Assembly (NCBI GenBank): GCA_037903475.1 | Contig: JBAJFG010000384.1 | Coordinates: 3,487,001 to 3,551,000 of the forward strand | DNA from: Ancylostoma caninum | Lineage: Eukaryota; Nematoda; Chromadorea; Rhabditida; Ancylostomatidae | Direction of reading: 5' to 3' | Length of the DNA stretch: 64,000 bases | Part shown: in pieces, positions 52,401 through 64,000 of the stretch | Layout of the letters: each line of letters begins with the position of its first letter | How positions within the stretch are numbered: the first letter of the stretch is position 1 | The notes under the pieces: model-generated | The model's database searches: none | The model's input: only the letters and a program-made list of their open reading frames with translations | What the model was told of the DNA's origin: nothing | Position numbers and translations under genes: made by a program

Positions 52401-54586
52401 TGACATCTACCACTGACATATGTGGATATTTCCACCCTCCTAGCTCAATTTACCTCCTTTTTCTCTAGATCAGCGCTGCTTTTGACGGAACTTCAATTCC
52501 ATTAAAAGTTCGCCTGTGGCAAGAGCTTGGACTCTTCAACCCCCGCCCACAATAGTAGTCCTGGATGTGATGCAGTCAGTAGTAAATATCGTTGAAAATG
52601 AATTCCAAATTCTCTCTTGCTCCGTGTGGAAATCCGAAACACCTTCATAGCGAGTGAAGCAGCAGCATGCTTTCCAAAAAGCGGGTACATGTAGTGAAAC
52701 TCGAGACCCTTTGAATTAGAAGAAATATGTCCCGCTGAAACTAAGAAAGACAAGATGCTGTCTATTTGCATCTAAATGCGAAAGAACTTCCATCTGAAGC
52801 GGAGGGATTCTACCAAACATGTAGAAAACCCGGTTCTAACCGATATTTACTGGGTGTTAACACAAGTTCAGGGTTAAGTTCTAAGTGCTAAGTTCTAAGT
52901 GATTTTATATCTATGCAAGCTATGCGAGCAACATACGAAACTGAGAGAGAAGCTGAAGGAAACTACGAAGACGCTCATCAGCAAGGTTCTAATTAGTCAG
53001 CGAACTTCATTAGTTGCTCGCTTAGACGAAATTCTAAGAAAAACACTACACAGCAACCAAACTATTGGTATTAAAAAACAGCGCGGGAAGTAAATACGAA
53101 GCATGCATGGAATAACCGCGGCCTGTGATTGCTTCAATAATGCGTTCACACCGCGGCAAAGAAAAGAAAGTGGCAGCCGAGGATGATGGAGATGAGGAGC
53201 GAAAGTGTGGCCGATGGCAACCGCAGACACTCAGCGCGTAAACACCAGTAGCTGCACTGATTGCTGCTCGTCTATCAATACCAACCCGACTGAAACAACA
53301 AAGTCAACTAGCGAATTATGTCACAACAGTGTGAGGTTTACCTTAACATTTTATAGATTCACCAAAACAAAGTACCATGCCTCCACAGTAAATTGGAAAG
53401 TGCCCTGTGAGTAAGCAGATATTTAAACACATGTGCAAACACCAACGCAGAAAAATGTGGGAATCACCTGCTGGTCCACAAAACTGACAACAGAGTTGCA
53501 CTAGGCTAATTCAGCAGATCTGAATGAAGCCTATCTGATTTGAAGTTTTGCCTGGTAAGGTGCATGTAATTTTTGTCGTAGGGCCATGAAAATCTTTAGG
53601 TCGCTACTACTAGAGTTATGCACAGGGTCAAGCCTACGATGGCAAATTACCGAGGAAGGTCGCCCCAGGGAAGCAGCGGAGGTCGCCTGATGAGGGTAGC
53701 ATGATAATAGGTAGGGAGGTTCGTTTTTCATCAGCGAGCTTCAAGCTCGATTCCTCGCGATTTTCTCCTCAAGCTTTGACGCTTCATTTGGCTGTAAATC
53801 GACTTCTAGCGTAAATGTGCAGCTAAGAATGCAATTCCGTGAATGGTGTCCTAGTTAAGTGAATGATGTCCTAACATCACATGGTGCTCCGAAGCATGGA
53901 GGCTGCCTCCCAGAATCAAACATTATGAGGACGCAAAATATCACAGCTTCTCGTTCACTGGAAATTTTTTATGGCGATAAGACCAAGTAAGTGATGGTCA
54001 CAAAATTTGTTAAATTTGAGGTGTGTTGACTCAATAACTGAAAAAACCAGTTCCAGTGAAACAGTTCCTGTGAAAACCGACTCAATGCATAAGGAAGAGC
54101 AAATACTCTACTTAACACCATATTTTTAAACTTGCCAAAAAGTAGGTTTTTTCAGCGTATGTGTAAAAGCTGACAAAACATTAAACATGATTCTCTAAGG
54201 ACAACAAAGTTCTATACTCACGTAAAATTTCAACATCCAAAGTTACTGGGACGAGTTTTATTCCGTTGGTAAACCGATGGTAAACCGTTGGTAAAAATGG
54301 CAATTTTCCCATCTTTTTACCAACGAATTTGGTTCCGAATTTAACCCTACTAAACTAAATTTTTTGGAATAAAAAGATGTGCACCAGAAAGCGCAAATCT
54401 TCCTGATAGCAGAACGACTCAAGCCATTTTCCCAGGTGACATGCCAACCCTTTTTAAACTCGCGACAAACAACCATACATCTGCACGTGTACGATTCTAA
54501 TTTTGAATGAAAGAACACTACTAACGCGCGATTTTCACAGCTCAAAAAAAAAGTCCTCACAAATTGTTTTTTTTTTCGTACACATA

Positions 54587-55337
54587 CAGTCGCGGCCAAA
54601 AAGATATGATCAGCTCTATTCCGACAAGATGATTTTCTGCTAAATATAACTTCAGGATTGAGTATCCAGATGAAATTTGGATAAGTTTTGCAGCTATATG
54701 GGTGCTTCCTAACAGCAGCTTATCCGGACAGAAACTCAATACTAGTGGTTTTATTGAGCCTAAAGATCGATTTCCTGAGCTTCCTTTGACTTTGTCTAAT
54801 ATCTTCTCCTTTGCTGCTCAAATGCGAGGTTCAAAGTGGTCGAATTTACCAAAAAAAAAATCTTTTTCATTGTATCTCAGGTTCCTATTTCAACTTCAAA
54901 ATAGTTGCTAGTAGTACATAGAGATATCCTCCATCAGAAAGGTTGCCTTTTGTTCGAGATTATTCAGAACCTTTTTTCTCTTTTTTTTTTTTTTGGCTTT
55001 TGGCATTCCCACTTATTTACGTAAAGGGAAGAACTGCAGAATACGACTATTACAGCAAACTACTGACTCAAAATAAGATTTAGAAGAATAACTCCTCTGC
55101 GAAGCGGAATCAGGCGATACAAACGAGGAATCATCATGTTGATGAAAGTGTTGAATTTGGACTTGGAACGCGATAGTTCTGATTGAGAGCAGTTCGCGCC
55201 AATATTATGCAGCGAAAAGAAAGAGTACTTCGACCCTCATCCTAAAATTTTGGCCGAGTAGGTCAATCCAGAGTTAAGTCATAATGAAAAGTTCCATATT
55301 CAACATGCCACTGACCATATCTTTTTGACCGCGACTG
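54587..55337. mobile_element. Tc1-like non-autonomous element, 751 bp
   Basis: Terminal repeats CAGTCGCGGCCAAAAAGATA (54587) and the inverted TATCTTTTTGACCGCGACTG (ending 55337) are flanked by TA on both sides. The ends resemble Tc1-family termini. The interior has no transposase signature. Confidence 0.82.
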
Positions 55338-55742
55338 TAGATGCTTGATGTCCTACCGCTTCAAATACATTTTTCCACTTCGCGAGCCTGGACTAATTGA
55401 GCATGAATCCGACTTCTGCGTCACTCCAGGTGCTTATAATGAGTGTGTAGACGTGCGGCACAGACATGTGCGACAACTGACTGGCTGTTTCATTGATAGA
55501 ACTTGAAATTCAAAAATGAAAATTGGAAATTGAAAGGTGAAAATTTAAGTTTAAAAATTGATTGAAATCAAAAAAATATCCTCGGGATACTTCGCAAATC
55601 GTTGAATTGCAATATCTGAGAACATTTAGAAAATTGAATGTTTTGAAGGGGATCGCATTTTCACGTCTACAAGGGGAGGGGTCGTCTCGGGGTCGAATTT
55701 TTACCAACGGTACACCTGAACCTGTTTATGCATCGACCGTCC

Positions 55743-55802
55743 ACTAACGGAGTGGTCGAGTGATAACGCTCAGGACTGTGTGCTAAGTGGAGGCTCTAGA
55801 TC
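55743..55802 (+). repeat. tRNA-like fragment
   Basis: ACGGAGTGGTCGAGTGATAA resembles the A-box part of the 30192-30271 sequence (GGCGGAGTGGCCGAGTGGGT). The B box is decayed (GGCTCTAGATC). It is probably another SINE head or a dead tRNA. Confidence 0.35.
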
Positions 55803-56149
55803 TTTTTATCGCCCAAGCTTTGAAATACAAAAAAAAGAGATACAATGTAAAACACTTCACATCAACGTCAGAACCGAACCTTCAGTTATGTTACCTCCAG
55901 GTCTTAGAACAATAAGTTCTACTCTTCAGGTGGTCACATCTCTATGATTCCTCCAAATAACCCGATACGACATTCACAGTCTCATAATGATCTGTATAGA
56001 AGATTCACGTCAGCTCTCATATCAGCTATACTCAAACCACTTCATCACCAGAAACCAACGGGTTTCAGTAGCGAGAAATTGAAGAAACATATTGTTTTAC
56101 ATTTTTATTCTATTTCTATCAATAGTCGCCTCGACATCAAAAATTGTGG

Positions 56150-56216
56150 GGTATGGAAAGTTGCGCTCACTGCTGAGAAGATCGCCAGCTAAAAAGGACC
56201 ATCAAAGTCTCGAAGT
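56150..56216 (+). repeat. Short RTE 3'-end fragment
   Basis: CACTGCTGAGAAGATCGCC followed by GGACCATCAAAGTCTC aligns with the last 50-60 bp of the RTE at 13162-13228 (CACACTGAGAAGACC, GGACCATCAAAGTATC). This fits a heavily 5'-truncated, diverged insertion. Confidence 0.5.
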
Positions 56217-56490
56217 AACTTAATTTGAATGATCGCTTATCAGCTAATTCAACATTCTTTAAGTCTTTTCATCTCGCAGAGCGCTTATCGATGCCGAAAG
56301 GTAAAATTTCGATCCACACAGGTTCTCATTTGTTCTCAGCGCATCTTCATCCGCTAGAAAGTTTTTGGAGAACCTCTTCCCCTCGAGCAAGAAGGATCCA
56401 AAGCATACCTTCTGTAAAATGTATTGGAAGCTAGATCATTAACTCCCAGAATGATTCGAAAATTCAGAAAAGCGCAGCTTTTCATAAAGT

Positions 56491-56585
56491 TAGCTATATT
56501 TAACTGGATGTATTAACTATATTTGACTGGATGCTATATTATAGCTATATTTAACTGGATGCTATATTTAACTGGATGTATATTT
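56491..56585. repeat. Short AT-rich tandem repeat
   Basis: TATATTTAACTGGATG and close variants occur about five times, with irregular TA-rich linkers. Confidence 0.75.
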
Positions 56586-59500
56586 ATTAATGTATTAACA
56601 TGTATTTAACTGTACCACTCGAAGTTAGCTAGCGCAGCTACAGCTGAAGTATCATCTAACCCTATTATCTTTCAACTGGTAGTCCGCACAGACACATTTT
56701 CTAGAAGACGTGAGTGGAACCTACAGCAATGACTTCAATTAACTTTGATACCCGATCTAAAGGGAATCCCGCTAAAGAGCACCAGCTGTTTTGACACCAT
56801 GAGATAATCCCCAGCTGTTGAATTACTTGGCCCTGCATCAGGAAAACTGGGAAACTAACCCAGGGCAGCAACCCGTAGAGCCAGGACAATTCAATGAAGC
56901 AATAATGTCAAAGCAGCATTTACTTAAGGGTTCCCACAAAAACGCTTAGAAAGGCATATTGAATTCTATAACCCACTGGTTTCCTACTACACCGAGAGAA
57001 ACCACCCGAAGCAAAATCAAGACGATTCCAGTAGATTTCACAAGAGCCCAAATTTCATTTTGCAACAGGAACGTATAGATTTTTGGCTGGCGAGGAAAGA
57101 CGCACAAGTTCTTTGTTGACTACCTGCAGACCTGCAAGCCGCTTTCACACGCACGAAAAAAAAGTCGACATCAAGAATCATTTCTAGCAGAACTCGAACT
57201 ATGCCCAAGTCACGAAAGTTGCTCTGCAGGAGAACGGAACGCTAAGTCACGAAGGTTTCCGCTGCAGGAAAAAAAAGAACAACGAAAAATTCAAGAATAT
57301 CCCCGCTGGATAAGAAGCCACGAAATGCTCAAGAAGGGATTGGAGACGTCAAACTGTTGCAATAAGATAGCAGAGATATGCGGAATACATGAATATTTTA
57401 ATAGGAAAATAAAACGAGAAGCGACATTCGATGCACGGCAATCTGTCAAAACATCAACAGCTCTACAAAGAGCTGGTTTTGGTGTCGCCGATGAGGAAAA
57501 GAAGATAAATTCAAAAGGAATTCGGGAAGAACTATTTTCCCGCATTCTAAACAAAAAAATAGCAAGTATCCAGTCTGACAAGAAGTTGTCGCTAAACAGA
57601 AGTGTTTCATTACTGTAAACTAGACTGCCATCACACATAATAATTTCTACTTACTTGATTACTCTCCCCTGATACATATACAAGGTGGCCACAAAGTACC
57701 TGTGTAGCAGTACTGTTGTGTTGATGTCATAACAGTACAATGAGAAATCACGAGCCCATATTTCAATAACAGTTTGTGGGCCCTTCACTAGTTAATAATA
57801 ACTGAACAGTTTTCGAACCATTCTCTACCCGTGGTAAGAAGGCAATCACATGCTAAAGGATGCCATCGTGTGACCAGAAACTAACATATTATTTTGTGCC
57901 AGAGTTCCAAGACAGCAGCTTCTTGCGAACCTATTTCTTTATCTGAGCCGTGCCCCCCCCCCCCCCCCCTAGAATTATCGGGTCAAGAAGTTCTCTTGAT
58001 TCAAACGCTATCCTGATCGAGATTGCTTCTCAACGCCCTGCACGGAAAGCATATCTGTTTCAACCCTTTTTCCTCAAGGGGAATCTCACAAAGTTTTCCC
58101 ATAAGGATTGGTTCGCATGCTGATTACGTGTGTGAGATCAGTTTTGTCTCGCAGCAAAGTGCTCCAGGGAAACAGTAAGCGTAATGTAGATAATGTAGAT
58201 GTTTTCACCTGGAATTCAGTGGAAATTCACAGAATATGCTTACTTGACGTGTTGAGCGGAAGTATAGCATCCATTTTATAGCTTAAGGCATTTATGTACA
58301 GTCATTCTGAGCATTTTGCATTTTGCATTATTTTGCAAATACATTTTCGCAAATATGCCGTACATCTACAAAAGGGCCTCTTACAAAGTAGATATTATTT
58401 AGATTCGTTATCAAAACACTAAATATGCGCCTGTTACCGTTATCTCTGTAAGAAATTAGGGACAAATTCGCGGTGGTTCAAGGTGATGCAAAACGCAAAA
58501 CACGTCATGCCGTGAATCTGTTAATCTCTCCTCCAAGATGAGGTTTGGAAATTCTCACTTCAATGAGGTGGCGTAGAGTATTACCCTCAGTATTGCCACT
58601 ACTAGAGCTATCCAAGACATTGAGTGCACTCTTCAGAGGAGTATCACTGCAATTTTTTCCTTCATTTCAAGGTAGATGTACAAGTAATTTTCGGCTACCT
58701 GTGAAAATACGGCACCAAAAGTGAGCAGCAACAGTTCTCGGAGTCTTTTGAGCTTCCTCATCCTCACCCTACTTCCAAAAAAAATATTCAACTGACTTCG
58801 ACGCTCCTGAATTTTGCCAAATATGTGCATAACATTTTATCATGAGATTTACTAATAGTTCACTCTCTTTAAAACGAAGATCCGATGCATGGAGTAGAGC
58901 CAAGCTGGCTCGAAGCCGAAGTCACATTTACAACAGGTTTTTGTTCATGGCAACAATAGCACTGCATTCCAAAAAAATGTAGCAGTTGTTGAAATGGGGC
59001 CTCCTTTTCCTCCAAGCACTCTTTCTTTTGATTCTCACCCGAATGCTCTCCAGCTTCCAAAATTCAGGGCTCATGTTGCAAAGGGGCAAATGGCGCGCCG
59101 TCGCTCACAAAGTCTAGCTCAACCCCGCCGCGCTTTTTTTCCTCTTAGTATCGAAGAAAGAAAACAGCAAACCGAAGGCATGTATTAGTAACGATTTACT
59201 GTAAATGGGAGGTGAACGAACGTATAGTAAATGAGGTTTTTGTCGAAATCCACTACGGCTACTGCTTCACTTATCCGTTCGTCTATTTGTTCAATACAGC
59301 GAACATATCCGTTACCAAAGAAGGAGGTCCAGAGTAGCTATTGCCCCCCCCCCCCTCACGCGCCACGTTGTACGAAATTTTGGAAAACTTTCTTCTGAGA
59401 AATAGCCGGAAAGTTCTGCGTAGATTCTGAAATCACAAAGCAACAGATTACCTTCGACTGTTCCAATGTCTCCTTCGCTCGTACAACGAGATGACGTCTG

Positions 59501-62436
59501 TATGCCAGAGTCGCACGAGTCCACATCCATCGTGCCTAATGAAACATGCATTATCGACGGCTAAGGTCGAATCACAAGAGAAGAATAACGGAACCACGAA
59601 TACGTACGAACGAGAAGCAGTATCATTTCAAAAAGAAACGACATATAAAGGAGAAATGTTCGTGAAATGCACCAAAACTCATGAAGTAGTAGAATGAGAG
59701 TTCACTCCGACATCACTGTAGCCACAAAATAGAAGGCTGAGGCAGAACATTCAGAGTCAGACAATAATCATCAAAACGAGCAGAACATAATTCTCACTAA
59801 TAACATCAACTAGAAGTTTCCTCAATGCTCAATACTCTAGAAGATTTGGTATTCACTTCCTTTTTTAGCTACTACCACTATTCAGTACTCTGGTGAAAAA
59901 TTAAGGAGAAGGATAATAAACTCCACTTGATGGATCAGATGTGAGCCCTATGTGGTACGAAACGAGATTGTTTCCAGCTGTTTTGCTTCACATTTATTCC
60001 TCTCTTCAGATGGCAAATAATAATCTTCCTTTGTTTCGACTCTTGCATTCACAAATGTATTCCCCTCTCGTCCGAAGAGCGATTCACTTGCGCATCTAGT
60101 ATAAACTACCTTTATTTTAGCATCAAATGTTGTCTTGATAATTGAACCTCAACCCTTTTAAGAATCTTGAGAAGAAAAAGCATGCATAAGTAGGCAAAGA
60201 CAGTGTTTACATTACAATACCTCCAATCAGCATAATCAAAAGCATGAGAACACGCCGAGACTTTGCAAACGAGTGTTTTCCAGTTTGCGCGCTTGTATGC
60301 AAAATACCAAATGAACAGAATAAAAACTCGCATATACATTAAAAACACCTACGTGCTACAACAGAAGTATAAAATTATTCACTTTGACAGTCATATACAG
60401 GCTAACCACTCAGATATGTCAATAGACACAGATATCTGCTATTCAAGGGTAGGGACTAGTTAGGAACGCAATCGCTCTAGATATGTTGCTTTGGGAGTAT
60501 TCATGATCAAGCACTATAGAAACATTGTGATCCCAGATTACGAACTGCGAGGGAGTGACGGAACGAAGTGGCCAATGCTGTGTAACACATGCGTCAAGTG
60601 AGGACAAAGCGACTAGAAACAGATCAGGTGCTCACTGAGCCACTAATGAAAACAATACCATCAGTATTCCGAAGTTCGCTAGGACAAATGTTATTGCAGT
60701 TTTCAATGAAACACCCTAGGTCTTCTCTTTTGGGAGATTTCTCCCATTGTTTGGAACAACAAATCATCCTAGCCTAGAGAACCTTGGTAGGCAAAAATAT
60801 TTGGTCACAAGGTTTTTCGCAAAAATGTGGTTTTTTAAAGCTTGGTAGCAAGAGAAGGCATGGTTTTGGAAGCCACTACGTCACGGCCCCCGACAGCATG
60901 ACACTTCAGTGAGGACAAACGAAAATTCCGCTGCGCCGTATGGAACGCAACATATGCATCTGTTTGCACTTTACACACATGCTACTCTTCCTCGCAACAA
61001 CAAAAACAGCAGCACATTGCGAATGTCTATACGGGTAACTTTCATCAATGACGCATGAAAGGGCGAAACCGACTCAACCTTGGGAAACGCAAACTTTTTG
61101 TTTCACTGTCGAATAACTTTTTAATGATGAGCAGAAATGAGTCCAGTTAGTTCGGTAAGAGGAGAAAACAAGGAAAGTTAAGCATTTGGTATTAAAGTAA
61201 GAACAGAAGCAAGTCGTTAAATGAAGTAGTACGAGCTAGTCTACTCTAAACTTCACCGCAGTTCGAGGAACAGAGCATCAAATGAATGTTTATTTAATAA
61301 AAAATGAAACATTTTAACGAATGGTCCTGTTTGAAAAAAAAAGATTACTATATACAGTAGAAAATGAGACCACGACAATAAATTATAGATCCGTTGGACT
61401 ACTAGTCAGGTTTCAGCCAAAAGAACTCAGAAGACCCCAACTCTTATCGAAACACAGGCATCAACAATATGGAGATAACGGAATATGCAAAATGACCTCA
61501 AAACACTGTGAACAAATGTTTAGAAAAAAACGTGTTAAAACTACGAGGGCGAAAATAATATTATGTTAATTATTCCGAACGCCAAGTCCTTGCTCCAATT
61601 CAGCTCTTTTTTGTTGCACTTTCTGGTAGATGTACCTGAACAAATTACCTTTACTATTCGCCCTGGAAGTGTTATGCCTTCTGTCGAACTCTTGTTGTTT
61701 TACTCGATAATCCCGTTAATGAAACAATGGGACGAGATCTCAAGTTTTTCAAATTCGCGGGTAAACAGTGTACTATTTACACACAATATTATGTTGAGGT
61801 AATGTTTATTAGAAAGGAACGAAAATAAAGAGAAACCGCACAGGAGCATGAGACCAGGAAGTGAACTTGTCTACTCTAGGCAGTGAAGTGGTCGCAGAAA
61901 GGCGGCTCTAACTCGCAAAAGTTAATCTAATTTGATTGAATGGAGGGAGCACTCGATAAATTAATCGAAAACTTGATTTTGAAAAATAGACGCTTGAAAA
62001 TCTGCACTGCTAAGATCGATTTCGTTGGATTACAACGAAATCGTAAACGAAGTTCGAAACAATCTGGATTATTTTTCAAAGAATATTTTATATTTTTGAG
62101 ACACAAAAGGATAAACGACGACAAATAGAAAGCTTTTGACGCAAAAAATCCTCCTCTTTAAGTCGCCAATTCCAAGGCCATCCTACCCTTTTTTCCTACT
62201 GAATTTTGAAGACAATTTCCGATTCTATTAAGAATTTTTTGTTATGAATTTAAAAATGCACAAATTTTGGGTATGACTTTCCCTGCGATAAACTCGCTGG
62301 AGTAACATTATACCACGAAAAATGCACCGGAAGTGAGACCATTCGGGAGTTTCAAGATTTATAAAATTCTCTTTGAATACTAAAAATTACAACAATACTT
62401 GGGCGAGGGCGCTAACCAAGCGGCTGCAAAGGTTGG

Positions 62437-62676
62437 TATCGTCTGTCCGAAACGACGAGTCCGCCCACGCACGCGGGGATCGACAGGCGGCGCGGCTGGG
62501 CGGATGCTGTTGGCTGCCACGCCGTCCACGTCACAGCCAAATCATTGGTCAGTACCATGAAGATAACGATGAAACGTGATACGCAGATCAGGGATGATGA
62601 CGTGGAGCTCTGGCAAACGTGGCATCTTCTCGATCCCCGCGTGCGTGGGCGGACTCGTCGTTTCGGACAGACTATA
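62437..62676. mobile_element. MITE family A, copy 2
   Basis: It has the same ends as 23358-23592 (GTCTGTCCGAAACGACGAGT and its inverse) and the same interior. Its right TA is shared with the left end of the next copy. Confidence 0.85.
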
Positions 62677-62904
62677 TCGTCTATCTGAAACACGAGTCCG
62701 CCCACGCACGCGGGGATCGAGAGGCGACGGGCGCGGCTGGGACGGATGCTGTTGGCTAACACTTCGTCCACGTCACAGCCAAATCATTGGTCAATACCAT
62801 GAAGATAACGATGAAACGTGATACGCAGATCAGGGATGATGACGTGGAGCGCTGTCAAACGTGGCAGCTTCTCGATCGTGACTCGTCGTTTCGGACAGAC
62901 TATA
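62675..62904. mobile_element. MITE family A, copy 3
   Basis: It starts TATCGTCTATCTGAAACACG and ends GTTTCGGACAGACTATA. Small deletions occur near both ends (the GACGAG and CGCGTGCGTGGGCG blocks are shortened). It abuts copy 2 directly. Confidence 0.82.
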
Positions 62905-63040
62905 TGTTAAGTGAACGATACGCCCCACAGCGACTTAGCCCAACGGCACATCACATTACATGCACGCATGCACCTCAACGAGGGTCAACGATGCACCTCA
63001 ACGAGGGTCAACAAGACGAATTAGAAGCGGAAAGACCCAC

Positions 63041-63484
63041 CTGAATACACCTTCTTGAGTTTCAGGTCTATAGTAGTGGTCTGCTCGTCTTTCAGCCTCA
63101 CCTTCACCGCTCGCTTCAGTCATGGTCTGAAATTAGAAAAATCACAAGGACAATTGAACCATGATGCTCAGACGCAAAGAAAAATCTACTTCGTTGTGCG
63201 GATTTGAAAAAGAAAAACCATCACTGTAAAATAACACTATCACAATGTAAGGGTACACATGTCCACAAATAAATTGACAACCACTGCACGGAATGTATTT
63301 TACGACAAATTTATGATAGCCTTTCATCACTTCTATTAAAGACCATAAAACAACATTTGACAGAACAACAACAACAACAAACCTTAAGATCCTGGCTTTG
63401 ACTAACAAGCCACTTTCTGATAAACTCATGTGGATGGTCGGCGAAACGCACGTAGAAATCGCGACGCGTCTTCCATTCATTAAT
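63041..63484 (-). CDS. SMARCD/BAF60-family SWI/SNF subunit, two 3' exons (partial)
   Basis: Exons 63383-63484 and 63041-63126 are joined in phase by a 256-bp intron. The first reads INEWKTRRDFYVRFADHP then HEFIRKWLVSQSQDLK; the second TMTEASGEGEAERRADHYY then RPETQEGVF. They align with the region after the SWIB domain of SMARCD proteins (TQREFMLSFARDPQGFI, WLQSQCRDLKTM, ERRAEFYFQPWAQEAV). SMARCD is a core accessory subunit of the BAF/PBAF chromatin remodeller in the nucleus. C. elegans has two paralogues (swsn-2.1/ham-3 and swsn-2.2); I cannot tell which this is. Upstream exons lie right of the window. The final exon, expected to encode about 20 residues, was not found with confidence; the donor at 63040 leaves AG for the next codon. 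Confidence 0.88.
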
Positions 63485-64000
63485 CTAAAGCAAAGCAGAT
63501 TAATGTATAAACTGTCCTATTAACTATGAAGCACACTTCCGCAACCATCAATCATTCAATATCTTCGTTCGTTCCTGTAACTTTGCCACTGAAAATAACC
63601 CCTGAACTAGATCTCCCACCATCTGCTCACCATCTGGAACCGTTCCTTTCGGAAACCAGATGGATTTACAAAAACTTGGAACGATGTGCAACAATTGAGT
63701 CCTCCACTCGCATGATTTGAAATTCATAAAAGCCCATGATCGACTCCATCGGTTTGGACAAGACGTCTTGGAATCTAATATACTGCTGTTTCAACAGATT
63801 GTATCTTGAAATTATGTAAAACCTACCCAAATACTGTTTTGGCGTATTTGACTTAGACTTCCATGAAATCTTTATTTTGAAGTCTTGAATGTTTAAGCTA
63901 AACGCATTTTATTTGCAAGTAGGATTACATCTGTAATGGTCGGCCTCCTGTTACCCTCAAATATTGCACTCTCCTCCTATGTTAACGTTTGTTTGAATGC

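Larger units (their letters stand above)
45313..62436. other. 17-kb stretch with no supported gene
   Basis: The first few hundred bases should include the TTLL promoter, but I see no core element I would name. The remainder holds small elements listed separately (45599-45729, 46328-46421, 54587-55337, 55743-55802, 56150-56216, 56491-56585). Two C-runs occur near 57955 and 59345. ORFs up to 117 codons are present but none has splice sites or family motifs that convince. A SMARCD last exon should lie somewhere here, unless it was missed in 62905-63040. Confidence 0.5.

Noticed and set aside
57325..57618. 97-codon + ORF rich in K and R
   Set aside because: It has no splice context or family motif, and a longer antisense ORF overlaps it; it is probably chance.

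Overview
The window is nuclear DNA from a nematode, most likely a strongylid of the hookworm type (Ancylostoma or Necator). The species is an inference. The genes are split into short exons of about 60-240 bp with TTTCAG-like acceptors and GTAAGT/GTGAGT-like donors. One gene is clearly a nematode-type tubulin polyglutamylase. The rest is dense in RTE, mariner/Tc1 and foldback elements, as in hookworm genomes. There are no operons, CRISPR arrays, rRNA genes or bacterial-style features. All four host genes lie on the minus strand. I rebuilt them by hand from splice sites, reading phase and protein similarity.

From left to right: (1) 1054-19862 holds one large gene. Basic and Ser/Pro-rich N-terminal exons and a 633-bp acidic exon (15544-19862) join across an 8.7-kb intron to at least 14 exons with a repeated zinc-finger type, C-x2-C followed by H-[FL]-x3-HP (1054-6863). 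The 3' end probably lies left of the window. The big intron holds a near-complete RTE retrotransposon in the opposite orientation, a near-perfect 159-bp palindrome and a mariner-like element. (2) 20-26.7 kb has no convincing gene; it holds MITEs, a 102-bp tandem triplet and a 59-bp minisatellite. (3) 26746-32115 holds the 3' part of a six-exon gene for an unrecognised, probably secreted, Cys-poor protein. Its 4.3-kb intron is filled by two large inverted-repeat systems. (4) 32.1-36.6 kb is a cluster of foldback/MITE elements.

(5) 36594-45312 is a complete 14-exon TTLL-family tubulin polyglutamylase (ttll-4-like, 526 aa) with a dead mariner in intron 6. (6) 45.3-62.4 kb is a long stretch where I find no gene, only small transposons (a Tc1-like element, an RTE tail, short tandems) and one doubtful exon-like match. 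(7) 62437-62904 holds two MITE copies back to back, and 63041-63484 holds two exons of a SMARCD/BAF60 (SWI/SNF subunit) gene that runs off the right edge.

The genes do not form a pathway. By family, two are probably chromatin or transcription factors (the zinc-finger protein and SMARCD), one modifies microtubules, and one is unknown. The main interest lies in the nematode multi-finger protein, the unrecognised gene, and the nested and paired foldback elements inside introns.
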